Positions 1 through 12,548 of a stretch of DNA of 64,000 nt are shown one piece after another. The stretch spans positions 496,001 to 560,000 of the forward strand of contig JAWZYV010019552.1 of NCBI GenBank assembly GCA_038373885.1. The letters are read 5' to 3'. Position 1 is the stretch's first letter. Every line of letters starts with the position of its first letter. The position numbers were made by a program, and so were the translations under genes. The notes under the pieces are model-generated. The model was not told the DNA's origin and did not search any database. It worked only from the letters and a program-made list of their open reading frames with translations. Source of the DNA: Cheiracanthium punctorium. Its lineage: Eukaryota > Arthropoda > Arachnida > Araneae > Cheiracanthiidae.

Positions 1-849
1 TTACTTCTTGTTTTAAGTGTTTCAGTCACCGAAACTACCTTTAAGGTGATTCCGCCTTTTTTAGTACGTATACATAAAGTAGGATGTTCCAAAATACTTT
101 TTTTTTAAAGTTCTAATTAATTTCTGCCTTATGGTTAATATTACTTGTAAGGATACCTGCGCGACGGGAAATAGGTCTGTCCCGTCTCGCATACCGACCA
201 CAAATCCGTCTCTCTCTGGTCTCCCAACCATCCTTAACTACAGTTATTTTTGTTGAATGGTAAAAACATTGACTATTTTAGGAATTTCTTCCCGTACTTT
301 TAGAGATTGATTTGCTAACACAGCGAATACTCTTCAGCAATGTAATGTTTTTATAGCCGATCTTCCTCATGTTTAGGCGAGGTCTTTGACCAGTTGTCCA
401 ATTTTTTTTTTCCATTCAAAAATTTGGTGCTCCCCCGCCTCAGATATTTTGGACTATTTCTCAAGGGATGAGTTTGTGTTCGAAAGACTCGAGTCTTCTT
501 AAAAGCATTTTTATGCTGCTCCTCTTGGTTTCTGCTTTCTTATCTCTCAATAAGCCATGATTTTCTTAAATCGTGAAATATATGTGGCAAAATGTTGGCG
601 TTGACTTATCCATGCAACTTATAAGTTTTAGAATTATTTTTAGGAAAACTCCCCTTTTTAGCTTTTCTAATGAATTTACAAGAAAGTCTCTTCTAATCAT
701 AGTTTTTGCCAGGGTACTGAATGTGTTTGACCAATTTTGGTCACTCTTTTATCTACAATTGGCAAGCTTTCACTAATTTCTGCACAATTATTTTCCATTC
801 CCTTTGTTCACACCGAAGTCTAGTTTGCAGGTGGCGCCTAATAGGCTCC

Positions 850-1285
850 TTCACCTTGGATGGTAGGCTGAAGGCTAATATCTCGTTGTTTGCATAGACT
901 GTATTAATATGCAGTGATTCCATCTGGAATGAAATCATTTAAGTCTCTCGTTTCATCTCCTTCCTTCCATTTTATTGCCCTTTCAGATTATGCCTGCACT
1001 AGCGATTTCGCTAGTGCAGGCTTCGAATTTTTGTAATCTATTTTCATGGAATGGCTGACTGTATGTTCGAGTCAATCTTTGGTCCATCCAAATGGTAGGG
1101 TGGGGATGGTAGGCTGAAGGCTAATATCGCATTGCTTGCATAGACTGTATTTATATGCAGTGCTTCCATCTGGAATGCAATCATTTAATTCTCTTCCTTC
1201 CATTTTATTGTCCTTTCAGATTACGTGGCACTACGCGATTTCGCTAGTGCAGGCTTCGAAATTCTGTAATCTATTTTAATGGCCT
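850..1285 (+). repeat. Two direct copies of a ~180-bp segment
   Basis: About 850-1045 and 1105-1285 share the order GGTAGGCTGAAGGCTAATAT, a cat-agactgt block, the TTCCATCTGGAAT word and GCAGGCTTCGAA. The first copy contains an inverted repeat, CTGCACTAGCG / CGCTAGTGCAG, at about 992-1019. A third, interrupted copy lies at 12480-12545 plus 14195-14345. Confidence 0.7.
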
Positions 1286-1906
1286 ACCTTAGCCGTACTA
1301 TGCCGCAATATTCGACAAATTTTACAAGATTCCGTTTGAAACGCTTACCCCTCCACCTTTGTATAAGTATTGTGGGCATCTTATTTGTCAGTCATTTCGT
1401 TGATGAAAGCCTCAAATTTGTCTGCTTTGTATACATATCTCATATGAATTTATGGTTATGGCTAAGCTTTGCGTAAAATTTTTGTCATCTATTTCAAAGC
1501 TTTTTCTTTCTTCCGTTAGGAAAAGTTACCATATTGGATTTTAATACTGCTATGCCAGAGAGTTTTACAGAAGAATTTACAGAAATGCTCGAACCTCTGT
1601 CGTTCTTTGGAACGATTTTTTTAGCTGAAGCTATCTATTGTTGTCTTTTTCTGGTGGGATTTCTGAATTTGCAGTTTTTGACCTATTTATTGACTTCTGG
1701 CAGTATTTCTTATAAGGTGCAGCCTGCATTCTGTCCAACTTCGATAATTATTTCAATTAAATTTCATCCATTTTGTGTACGTGCCTGAGATGTATATTTC
1801 AAAATAATCATTTTCATTTGGTCGTAATAGACTATTATACTTTTTATTGTTTCCTTCAATTTAAGTTAGGCTTTTTTAGGGGGGGGGGGTTTCGTAATTT
1901 TATCAT

Positions 1907-2015
1907 CCCTAGTAGCACAACTAGTTCAAAAAACGTTGAAATTACGTTGGAAACACGTTTTTTGACGTTAAAAAACGTGTTTTAAACGTCTTTTGGACTA
2001 ATTGTGCTACTAGGG
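1907..2015. mobile_element. 109-bp snap-back MITE with phased ACGT cores
   Basis: The ends are CCCTAGTAGCACAA and its inverse TTGTGCTACTAGGG, so the piece can fold on itself. The interior holds six ACGT cores starting at 1933, 1944, 1955, 1965, 1975 and 1986. It interrupts repeat copy A; the matching place in copy C (about 15890) lacks it and holds an LTR instead. No coding capacity. Confidence 0.75.
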
Positions 2016-5000
2016 ATAAATTCAGGGAATTTCCGTTGACTGATGCTGTATGGAAATAAAATCATTTTTCGCATGATCCAATTTCTGCCGGCTATAAGCT
2101 AGAGGCAGCTTCCGTAATCGTTTGCATTATGTCTGTGTTTTGTTCGTTTTGCATTGTTGTGACAAGCCTCCCCGAGAGACATGTGTCTAGGGGATGCCTT
2201 GGGCGGAGCACTCTCTGTGTTTCGATAGCATTTATTTACTTATTCTATTTTTTAGGTTCATTTTCCATGTGCAAAAATTGTCGTATTGTGTTTTAATTTT
2301 GCTGTGTCGGAGAATTTCATGGAAGAATCTATTAAATCTATAGAAACCCTCGAATCTCTGTGACTTTTAGCACGATTTTTTATAACGGAAGCTGTCTATT
2401 ATTATGTTTCAGGGATGCGTTTTATAGATAAGAACTCTGTGCAATTTGTGCTCTATAAGCTGTATTTATTTATAGATGCAACACTTTGAAAACTTTCTTT
2501 ACGGAATTTCATGTATTTTGTGTACTGCGATGCATATTTTAAAGCACCTATTTTCAATCGATTTTAGTAGTCTGAATTTTTAGTCGTTTGAATTAGACTG
2601 TTGCACTTTCGATTCATTTCTGCTATTTAGGCATGTTTTTTTGTTCTTATTTCTCAATTTTAGCATAATTTCAATGCGTTTTTGCATTAACACAGGGCAT
2701 GTTGACGGATGCTGTATAAAAACATATAATCATTTTAGCAGTGTCCAAATGGCTAGCTGGCTAGAAGCTTGAAACGGCTTCCATAACCGTACGTATCGCT
2801 CTTAAGGTATGATAGCATTTATTCATGGTACATGGGACTGTATGAGTAAAAATTAAGCGATAGTTAGTGAAGCTCTGCATAGCGGCATCTCCTCCAACTT
2901 ATTGTCTCATCGCACTACCCAGCAGTCAGAGAATACGCCGCGCCGGTAGGGTTGCCAGGTCGCCCAACCCAATAGCCGGACAGACCAACCAGTTTGACCG
3001 GACATTTGGGTAAAAAGGCCTAACAGCCTACACTATTGAGGATTCTGTCTCCGTATTAATCGGTACGACAAAAAATTTGAATTCACCAATCTTTGAATTT
3101 CTTTCAAAATTTTGTGCTCCAATTTATTAATGTGTGATGCATTGTTCATCTTCTATGTAAAATCAAGATTTTTTGATTATTACCATGAATCTTGTTCAAT
3201 TCTAATGAAATATAAATAACATCGAATGCCAAATCAGTTCAAATACTTTATGACTCATCCGCCAAAGTCACCCATAAAAAGCCGGACACCGTTCAGTTTG
3301 GCCGGACACGCAATCCAAAAGCCTAACTATGTCCGGCTTTATCCGGACGCCTGGCAACGCTACTCGCCGGTGAGAATTTCTCAGACCCTAAAAAATACCT
3401 TCGCTGTGTTTAGCCGCAGTTTTTGCCTATTTTCTAGATTAATTTTCAACCGAAATGGTTATGTATGTTTGGTTTTATTTCCCAAAGAACGTATTCCTTT
3501 TTGAGAAATTCGACTATTATTATTCTTCAGATATTTTATGCTCTGTCGCAATCGTTTCTCCTGCGTATGCATATAGTTAAAGTCTCGTACTAGCTGTTGT
3601 AAATTGGTATTATTAGTTTGTTGAATTTGTTGTTGATATCACTGAATACATTAGATGCAAAACGAGAACGTATTTTTATGATTAATCATTTATTTCACTA
3701 TCGTTTTCGTTGGGTTTTCGAAAAAAGGTTTGCACTATTATGGCATGTTCTATCATTTGACTTTATCTAACTATTGTAATTTTTTTTTTCAATTCCACCA
3801 AGTTTGGTCCCATTTTTTTTTTCAGTTTTTTTTTTCATTTTTCTGGAACAACTCGTGGACACATGCTTCACAAGTTTGGTTTTCTGAACTGGTGACTTCT
3901 GTAATGGGTTGTTCGATTTGATGAACACAGATTTTGCAGGTGATGCCTAACATTAAAAAATAACGTTAAAAAAAAGAAAAAGAAAGAAATTGAACCCAAA
4001 GATAGACGGGATATTTTATCTTGTTTCTGTTGTATTTGTTCGCTCTAGTAGGAATAGGGCCTGAGCTGTGAAGGTAGTTAAGAAACCTTTTTCCTCGTTC
4101 TTGCTATTTTATTTTCCTTTCAAACTATTTAACACTCTACTGGTTGAAAAAATCGATTTTTGCCATTTCTAAAAACTAATTTTATGGTCCATCCGATGTT
4201 TAGCAGACATTTTAAGGGAATTTTTCACTTTAAAAAATGTCATCTAGATGTAGCTCTTGCATTCAATTGTGCTTGCAAGGAAAGAGGGATAGTTGATGAA
4301 ACAACAACTCAACTCGGAGTCCTTTTGTCATAGTGTATTCGTAGCATTTGGGATTTTGAGGATACTTCCCCCACATTTGAATATAGCATTTCTTAAGCAG
4401 CTATGTTTAAACTATGTTTTTAAACAATTATTATTGGGTTCTTTTAACAAGGAGTGATTCTCTAGGTGATTGAGCCAAAAGGCTTCTCCAATTCTGTAAA
4501 AGGCTTCTGCAATTTATTGTCCTTTCTTCTTATTTCTCTTTCGGTTGGTGTAAACCTCAAATTTCTTATAGTCAAAAATTATTTTTATGGACCCTCTTGC
4601 ACGGGTTGAACAGCAATTTTTCAAGAAATTTTCCAAAATTTCTTTTTTCCTTCTAACTATAAAATGATTGTGCTCACTTTGGACTATTTGCTGTAGGGGC
4701 AAAGGATTTCTTCGTTTCATTTATAAAGGTGCTTTTATGTTTCTCTGTTCGCTTTTGCTATTCGCACAAGGATACAATATCAAATTATGTGTTTTCAAAA
4801 TTTACATTATTGGTTTTTTTTTACCTTCTGATTCAGCGCATATGCAGCACAGAGAGTGCACTAAATAGACTCTACTTTTGAGACGATTTTTATGATCCCT
4901 CAACTAGCTGTGAGCAATTCTAATGGATTTTAGTTTCAACTTTTTGAATTCGGTTTAGGTTTATTTATTTGAGTTTTTTGACTTGGCTGTATTATGCAGA

Positions 5001-5384
5001 CAGAGCAAGTTTAGAGCCTAAAATTTTTAAAACAGTGAAAGTCCAATTTTTCTGAGACTTTCAAAGTTGGCTGCAAGGTTAGATTTTATTTTATAAAAGA
5101 TGTATTTACATGCTTTTGTGTAAAGAATAAGGCAAAGAATCTTTTCTCTTGGCAATTTATTATTATTACTATTATTATTATCAATTTTGTCCGATAATAT
5201 TAAATGGGTCGCTGCCTCAGTCAAGAAATTTATGCAATTGCTGGCTGGCTGCAAGTTCGATTTTACTCCTATTTTTGATTGAATTTATTTCTGTTGTAAG
5301 TATGGCTTTGGCTTGTAAAGCATGCAAATAAGCTTCTTTGCACCTCCTTTTTTTTCAGATTTTAGCGTTTTATTTTTTGTCTTG

Positions 5385-6595
5385 AGTTTTTTAGATACCG
5401 AAACTACCTTTAAGGTAATTTCGCCTTTTTCAGTGTGTCTACATATGTAGGACATTCATAAAAATACGTTTTTTTTTTTTTCAAACTGTGAATAATGTTT
5501 GCCTTTTGGCTCCTCAGGAGTACCTCTAGGGATGCTTGTTCGATGAGAAATAGAACTGTCTCATCTCAATCAACCGACACAAGCCTGCCTCTCGTCTGTC
5601 AAACCATTTTCGTTTGTGCTGCGAAGTTCGGTAGCATTTTCAAACTTTCAGCCTGGTCTGAGGGGTCTGTGGAGGTCTTCTCACTTGTCCTTTCGAAAGC
5701 GCTAGTTCATACTCGAATTTCTTCAGATCTATGTTTTGGCCCACTTTGACAATGCTAAATTGGAATTTTCCGTTAAACTTACAGAACTCTTTTTCCTAAA
5801 ACGTCCTATTTCGAACGTAAATGTTTCCGTATTTATGTATTTTCGGTCGGTTATTGACATAATAGAATATATTATGAGTTTTATGTTCTTTTTTTTCTTT
5901 GATTTCTGCTACTTGTATGTGGAATGTTTCAGACTAGCTTCTTCTTCCTGACAGTATTCGTTTTTACTCTTATTATCAAGAATAGAAGAAGGTGTATATG
6001 CTGGTAAAAATTGACCAGGCTTTGAATGCATTAGAACTACTTTTTCTGAAACAACAATTACTTTTCAGACCTTTTCGTGCCTCTCTATTAATTTATTGCA
6101 GATTTTTGCAATGTCTTTCTTGGAAGTCTGGAAATTTTCATGCACTTAAAATAAGTACATTTTTGGGAGAAGTACGAATTTTTGTGTTTGTTGTGGATGC
6201 TTCAAAATACTTGAGGGTTTCTTCTGACATGGCTTGTACAAACAACCACAGTCTGTTCCACATGGCACGTGCAAATTTCTGCTTCTTGTTACAATCGTCC
6301 TTATTGTAATATTTTTATTCAATATAGTCCGTTTTTGTAATTTGAGGTAGGTTATACGGACATTTACCAATAATGATGACTAATGGTTCAAATTTGAATA
6401 TTTTTATTGACTATATTCATTTTCTGTCGTTAATATACGTAAGGCTGTGTTGATGTGCTATTCTAAATGTGGCCTGTATGCTGTTGTCACGCTGGCAACA
6501 TTGGACGTGTTACGCTAGTATTATGCGATCTTTGAGAATTTCACGCACGAATTTATGCTGGAGAAAATGTTGAGTGTGTAGCATTTGAACCATTT
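5385..6595. repeat. Long diverged repeat, copy B (partial)
   Basis: Starts with the same GAAACTACCTTTAAGGT block as copy A and follows it for roughly 250 bp, with shared words further on. It ends where the hairpin-ended element at 6598 begins. No gene is recognised. Confidence 0.5.
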
Positions 6596-6597
6596 TT

Positions 6598-7479
6598 ACT
6601 TTCCGAACATGTACCATGTAAGGAAAGTATTGTAATCATGAAAAAATTCGACTTCGAGATTTGGGTGTTTTTACACGTTTTGAGGGCTTCTGAATCCATT
6701 TATGCTATTTTTACGAAATGTATGTATGTATGTGTGTATGTGTGGCAGTGTGTATGTGTGTGTGTGTGTGTGTGTATGTGTGTTTGTGTGTATGTGAGTG
6801 AACACGATAGCTCCTGAACGGAGCATTCGATGGAGCTCAAATTGGATATATATGTCATAAACCACCGTCGCAAGACCGGTATTGATTTTGGTGTGTATAG
6901 GACTTATAGTTTTTCTACAGGGCTACGACAAAGATTTCTTTTACAGGATGGCCTATGGGGGGAATTTCTTGAAAGTGCGCTAGCGTTTAAACGGTAGATT
7001 CGATTGAGCTCAAATTGGGTATATATGTTATAAACCACCGTCGCAAGACCGGTATTGATTTGGGTGTGTATAGGACTTATAGTTTTTCTACAGGGTTACG
7101 ACAAAGATTTCTTTTACATTATGGCCTATGGGGGGAATTTCTTGAAAGTGCGCTAGCGTTTAAACGATACATTCGATTGAGCTCAAATTCGGTATACATG
7201 TTATAAACCACCATCCTAAGACCGGTATTGATTTTGGTGTGTATAGGACTTATAGTTCTCCTAAAGGGCTACGACAAAACTTTCTTTTATGTTATGGCAT
7301 AATAGCATATGGGGAGAAATTCTTGAAAGTGCGCAAGCGTTTAAACGGTGCATTCGATTGAGCTTCAATTTGGTATATATGTTTGAATTATTCATCGATT
7401 GAAATTTATTTAAGTGCTTGGTAATGATCTTAATCGTAAGTGTTCGGAAAGTCGAGTGGAGTCACTCCAGATTTTTTTT
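6598..7479 (+). mobile_element. Hairpin-ended tandem-repeat element, family 1 copy 1
   Basis: The left end is a hairpin, ACTTTCC ... GGAAAGT (6598-6629). A TG-rich microsatellite follows (about 6718-6800), then three and a bit copies of a ~173-181 bp unit starting near 6823, 6997, 7170 and 7351. The right end TGTTCGGAAAGT is the inverse of the left ACTTTCCGAACA, followed by a small hairpin TGGAGTcACTCCA and CAGATTTTTT. The open frames are copies of the tandem unit and look non-coding. Confidence 0.7.
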
Positions 7480-8044
7480 AATCAATGAATTAATCGCTTG
7501 CAGCCTGTCCTGGTAAATGAGATGAAGGGCTTTTATGAGTCAAGTTGCGCTTGTTGCATTTTTCTGAAAATTTTTTTTTGATTGCACTGTTATGGTCCAC
7601 TTATGCTCTTTGGCAAGCGGTGAAAATATACTTTTTCTTCCCAATTTGAAGAATTCGGAAATTCCAACATTTTGCGTATCAATAGTGGCAAATACCTGAA
7701 AGAAAAAGTTATTTTTAATCCTGTGTTAGTAATTGTTTGGTTGTAAACGACTGTTACTTTTGTGGTGAATATCTTGAATTTTGATCATTTTTCTATTTTG
7801 GGTCTGTTTTTACAGAGCATTTGCATTCATTCATGGATAGTTCGCTGGCGCTGTACAATATTAAAACCATTTACCCCGTATTCAAGGGATGACTGGCTGC
7901 AGATTCGAGTCAACCTTCGAAAAATATAAGTATCCTATTTTCCATTTGATAATATGTAGTGCCAGCAATCATATGTTGTAACATATATCTTTATTAGAAA
8001 CTAATCCAATACAACGAGAATCTCGCACCCACATACGCCCACAA
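7480..8044. other. No recognised feature
   Basis: AT-rich sequence between the hairpin-ended element and the retrotransposon relic. I see no gene, structural RNA or clear repeat in it. Confidence 0.5.
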
Positions 8045-10335
8045 AAAAAAAAAAGCAGTACGAAGAAAACATACATAAAGACAAATGTCGACATTAATTT
8101 GGAACGCTCGCACTACAGAAAGTCAAAGGGGGTCAGTCACTACTTTTTAGTCCATGAGGCTTCTAGCTTCCCAACGCAGTTGTGAGAATTCTTGGCGTTG
8201 GGCATACTCGTTCAGTCCTGGACACTTCTAAAGATTAATTTCAGTTCTACGAATTGGGCAAACGTATAAGGGGTTTCGAGTCCGGTTCTTGATTTGAAGT
8301 TGGCAACTGCTCCTTTACGTGGTTGTCCAGCTGTCTTGAATGTTTTGATCCACTTTTTGCCTTCAGACTTAGTTATGAGGATATCTTTCAGTTTCTTAAA
8401 GATGTCTCTATGACCATTATTCTTGAGAGATTCTGGTAGAACTTATTCCTGTCCAATATTCATGTGGTTTTCTCTCTTTGCAAGTTAAATGTGCTGCTTC
8501 GTTACCTTTCAATTCCTACGTGGGAAGACATCCATTGGAGTGCGATTTGCTTATCTTTAGTTCATTAATAATTAATATCTCTTGATTTGAGTTATTATTG
8601 GGGTTTCATAGTGGTGATTTAATGAGACAGCTTGAATGGCTGCTTCGGAGTTCACGAATCTTGCCAACTTAGAGTACCAGTCGTTATTTACTCTAAATTT
8701 TAAAATATTTATAGCTACATGTATTGCATAGATTTCAGCGTCAAAGTTTGTCATAAATTTCCCTATAGGTGAGTACTGGGAGAGCAACTCATAGTAAACA
8801 CCAACCCCAGCTGCTTCGTCTGTTCGGGAACCATCGGTCAATATTCTTTTCCGTTAGGCTCTGGGTATTTTCCTTCCATCAGCGATTTCGCAACAGCTTT
8901 CCGTAGCGCTCCGTTGTTACCTTTCTTAATAAGGTCATCCAATATTAAGTGATGGTCTACATCCATGTACTCTAATAGATTAACTATTGTTTTTTGATTG
9001 TCCATGGTCATTTCTCTGTCTCAATCGTCTAGTATTTTTTGACATTTTTCAATGAGGGAAGTTTGTGTCTTAAGAGGTCGTCCATGATTTTTCTCAATCC
9101 GCTTTGCTTTTCTGAGGATTTTATTCTGTAAACGAACTAACAGTCTATTTCTAGATTTCTTCCTAGACTGGTGGATTCATGTATATATTTTCGTTGCAGC
9201 TACTGGTGTGCTCATAAGTGCTCCGGTTATAATCCGGCGAGCTCTGTTCTGTAGACATTCCAAAGCTTCAATTTTGTACTACGAAACTGAAAGTAATACC
9301 TTATTACCGTAAGTTTGGAAAGGCTTTACACAAGTGTTATAGGTTCCATTCAATGTATTTTGGGCCCCATTTGGCTCCTTTTAATCTTCTCAGGATTTTA
9401 AGTCTATTCTCAGTTTTCTTTCTGAGATCTTCTACATGCTTTTTGAAAGTTAACTTCTTGTCCAATATAGCTCCAAGGTATTTGGAATTTCTGCTGTTAC
9501 ACAGGTTGCACTGCTCTGTTTTAACCTCGTACTTCTTTCAATGAGAAGAATTCGTGCACAGTCTTAGATTTGTTTATGATCATATTATTCTCCTTTGACC
9601 GGAGCTGAAGTGTTTCTAATGCCTTATTCACGGCGTTCTCCAATTATTTATTTATTTTTTTCTGATTTTGCCATTTTTAAGAGATCTTGGAATTTGCAAA
9701 AATGATTAATCTGCGGACACGCTAACCGATGCCTCCGATGTTTAGTAAAGTCTCTATAACATCATTTATGTATATATTAAAAAGAGTGCAGCGACAAACT
9801 TCACCTTGAGGTAGGTCTACTTTACTATTGTCTAAACCTCGATTCTACCCGATACCATCTTGTCTTTACCCACCTTTGAACCAAGAATCTTGGACCCAGC
9901 TGAGCATACTTTAGTTAATTCCATTGCTGTTAAGTTTTTCAAAAAGTCTGTCTTTCACACTGAAAAAAATACTTACCTAGAGTTCTGCACAACGCGTGGG
10001 TAAACGTAACGCCAACACGTCGTAATGTAAAAGACTGTGTGAATTTGTTAAACAAGGCTCTTTGTGAATGGTTTATCAACGTCATTATGTCATTTCGTGA
10101 GTGAATTTTTTACACACTGTGCTGTACTTCAAAGCTGCACCAGTTGCGCTGCATTATTATTAAAATTACAGGTATTTCATACAGTGCAGACAGCATTGTG
10201 GGCATCTTGAATGTCGACCAGGACTGCTAAAGTGCTCCTATTGTCGTTAAAACTCGACTTTATTTTATGCACTACCTTCAGGATGCAATCGTTTTCATTC
10301 ACTTGTAGCTGTTGAATTAAGTAAAGGTTCTCTCC
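8045..10335 (-). pseudogene. Decayed non-LTR retrotransposon (RT and RNase H remnants)
   Basis: Read on the minus strand. At 10320-10175 there is a reverse-transcriptase motif A region (CILKVVHKIKSSFNDN, TLAVLVDIQDAHNAV). An unrelated ~200-bp stretch at about 9957-10165 breaks the frame; DRLFEKLNSNGIN, MLSWVQDSWFKGG and ALETLQLRSKENNMIINKSK follow. An RNase H-like segment is open at 8841-8572 (MTDGSRTDEAAGVGVYYELL, then FDAEIYAIHVAINIL, NSEAAIQAV), with the first Asp, Glu and Ser-rich strand visible. Many stops and frameshifts separate the pieces, so it is dead. The RT-RNase H order fits I/Jockey-like elements; the clade is uncertain. The endonuclease and ORF1 are not visible. Confidence 0.8.
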
Positions 10336-10340
10336 CTTTT

Positions 10341-10940
10341 ACTTTCCGAACATGTACCATGTAAGGTATTGTCATCATGAAAAAATTCGATTTCGAGATT
10401 TTGGTGTATGGACACATTTTGAGGTCTTCTGAATCCATTTATGCTATTTTTACGAGATGTATGTATGTATATGTGTGAGTATGTGTGTTTGTGTATATGT
10501 GAGTGAACACAATTACTCCTAACCGGGGCATTCGATGGAGCTCAAATTGGTCAATTTTTGTCAATATGTCATAAACCACCGTCGAAGGCCGGTACTGATT
10601 TGTGTGTATATAGGGCTTACATTTTTTCAACAGGGCTACGACAAAGATTTCTTTTACAGGATGGCCTATGGGGACAAATTCTTCAAAATGCGCTAGCGTT
10701 TAAACGGTACATTCGATTGAGCTGAAATTGGGTCTATATGTTATAAACCACCATTGCAAGACCGGTATTGATTTTGGTGTGTATAGGAAATTCTTCAAAG
10801 TGCGCTAGCGTTTAAACGGTACATTCGATTGATTGGGTATATATGTTTGAATAATTCATCGATTAAAATTTATTTAAATGCTTGGTAATGATCTTAATCG
10901 TAAGTGTTCGGAAAGTCGAGTGGAGTCATTCCAGATTTTT
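10341..10940 (+). mobile_element. Hairpin-ended tandem-repeat element, family 1 copy 2
   Basis: Starts with ACTTTCCGAACATGTACC and ends with GTTCGGAAAGTCGAGTGG, a short hairpin and CCAGATTTTTT, as in copy 1. It has a shortened TG microsatellite (about 10455-10500) and about two and a half tandem units. The left edge directly abuts the retrotransposon relic. Confidence 0.68.
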
Positions 10941-11621
10941 TGTTTACTAGTTCCATCGGATTGTTTGACGCTCAGTGTTTGATTAACGTCCAATTTCTCC
11001 GAATCATGGTCCATCTCTGCCATGTTGATTCTCTTCGGAAATTCCGGACCTACTTTTCGCAATTCAAAATTTTGAATTGTTCTTTAGGACCTTAACGTGA
11101 GTTCGTTAATAAAGAACTTTTTAAATGATTTAATTTTTATGACCTCACACTCTTGTTTTCTGCTGTCTACACGTTATTGGTAGACGGAGTATATTAGTAC
11201 ATGAAAGACGGGTCATCTGGAGAAATATTTTAATCTCTGACAGTCTCAGAACGAATTTTTTAATACTTATTTCCTGTTCTGCAGACATTTTTTTTTTGCG
11301 TGGACTTTCCAAAGTAGCTTTTATAAAGGCTATTTTAGCCTCTTTAGGTTTGCATCTTTAGGTCTATATCTCTAGGTCTGCATCTTTAGGTCGTGTTAGT
11401 CTTACAGAACGTGTGATAATACCACGATGTTTTATGCTTTTTTTTAAATTTTTGGTTTGTTTTAGAGAGTTTTTTGGAAAGAGATTGCTAGAGTGTCTCT
11501 TCAAAAACGTCGATATTGCAGTTGCTACCTAATATTAAAAGCATTTGCGCCTCAGTCAGGGAATTTAGGGAGAAACTGTCTCGTTGCAGGTTAGATTTTA
11601 TTGCTTTTGGTTGCATTTATT
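10941..11621. other. Unassigned AT-rich DNA between two family-1 elements
   Basis: Contains words shared with the long repeat (for example CTCAGTCAGGGAATTTAG near 11550, compare 5215), so it is probably part of copy C. No gene is supported. Confidence 0.4.
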
Positions 11622-11735
11622 ACTTTCCGACCCTGTAAAGAAAGTATTGTCATCATGAAAAAATTCGATTTCGAGATTTTGGTGTATTGACACGCTTTGA
11701 GATCTTCTGAATTCATTTATGCTATTTTTACGAGA

Positions 11736-11793
<58 letters not shown>

Positions 11794-12148
11794 TGAACAC
11801 GATAGCTCCTAAACGGGGCATTCGATCGAGCTCAAATTGGGTCTATATGTTACAAACTACCATCGCAAGACCGGCATTTATTTTGATGTGTATAGGACTT
11901 ATCGTTTTTCTACAGGGCTACGACAAAGATTTCTTTTATATTATGGCCTATGGGGGGACATTCTTGAAAGTGCGTTAGCGTTTAAACGGCGCATTCGATG
12001 GAGTTTCCATTTGGTATATATGTTGGAATTATTCATCGATTAAAATTTATTTTAATCGATGGTCATTACCTTGGTCATGATCTTAATCGTAAAGTCTTAA
12101 TCGTAAATCTTAATCGGAAAGTCGAGTGGAATCACTCCAGATTTTTTT
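11622..12148 (+). mobile_element. Hairpin-ended tandem-repeat element, family 1 copy 3
   Basis: Same layout with a worn left hairpin (ACTTTCCGACC ... AAGAAAGT), a pure (GT)n run at about 11741-11790, roughly one and a half tandem units and the right end CGGAAAGTCGAGTGGAATCA plus CCAGATTTTTTT. Confidence 0.66.
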
Positions 12149-12548
12149 AATTTTAAATTCCTGTTACGGAATACAACTGGCAAAGGGTCTGCGCTGAAGT
12201 ATGACCCTAACCTCTAAGAGTTCTAAACCAATTTCTACGAAAACTCACTTTTTTACGGCTATTTTTGTCGAATGGACAAGAAAGGCTCTTCCAATTCTAA
12301 TTTTTGCCTGCTTATAATGGTCTGTCTTTCGGCTGGACCGAACAACTCTTATTTTTGTGAGTCTGACCAATTTTCGACTTTTCTTTTTGTATTCATGGAA
12401 AATTTTCCAACCACTTCTAGAAATTTGTTCTCTTAGGTCTTTGTTCACCAACGTCTAGTTCTGGGGTTCTTATCCATTATGCGCCTTCACCTTGGATGGT
12501 ACGAGTGAAGGCTAATACCTTAAATTCCTTTCATTGGCTGGATTTATA

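Larger units (their letters stand above)
1..5390. repeat. Long diverged non-coding repeat, copy A
   Basis: AT-rich DNA without a credible gene. Blocks recur in the same order elsewhere: 1-240 resembles 5385-5620; 480-545 resembles 14560-14640; 1390-1900 resembles 15360-15895; 2035-2240 resembles 16770-16885 plus 17775-17880; 3360-3530 resembles 17990-18160. Identity looks moderate, with many indels. The open frames are short and not shared between copies, so I regard it as a non-coding or long-dead repeat. Its outer boundaries are not in view. Confidence 0.6.

Noticed and set aside
5160..5180. Poly-tyrosine coding stretch
   Set aside because: This is a TAT/ATT microsatellite in AT-rich DNA with no surrounding coding signal.
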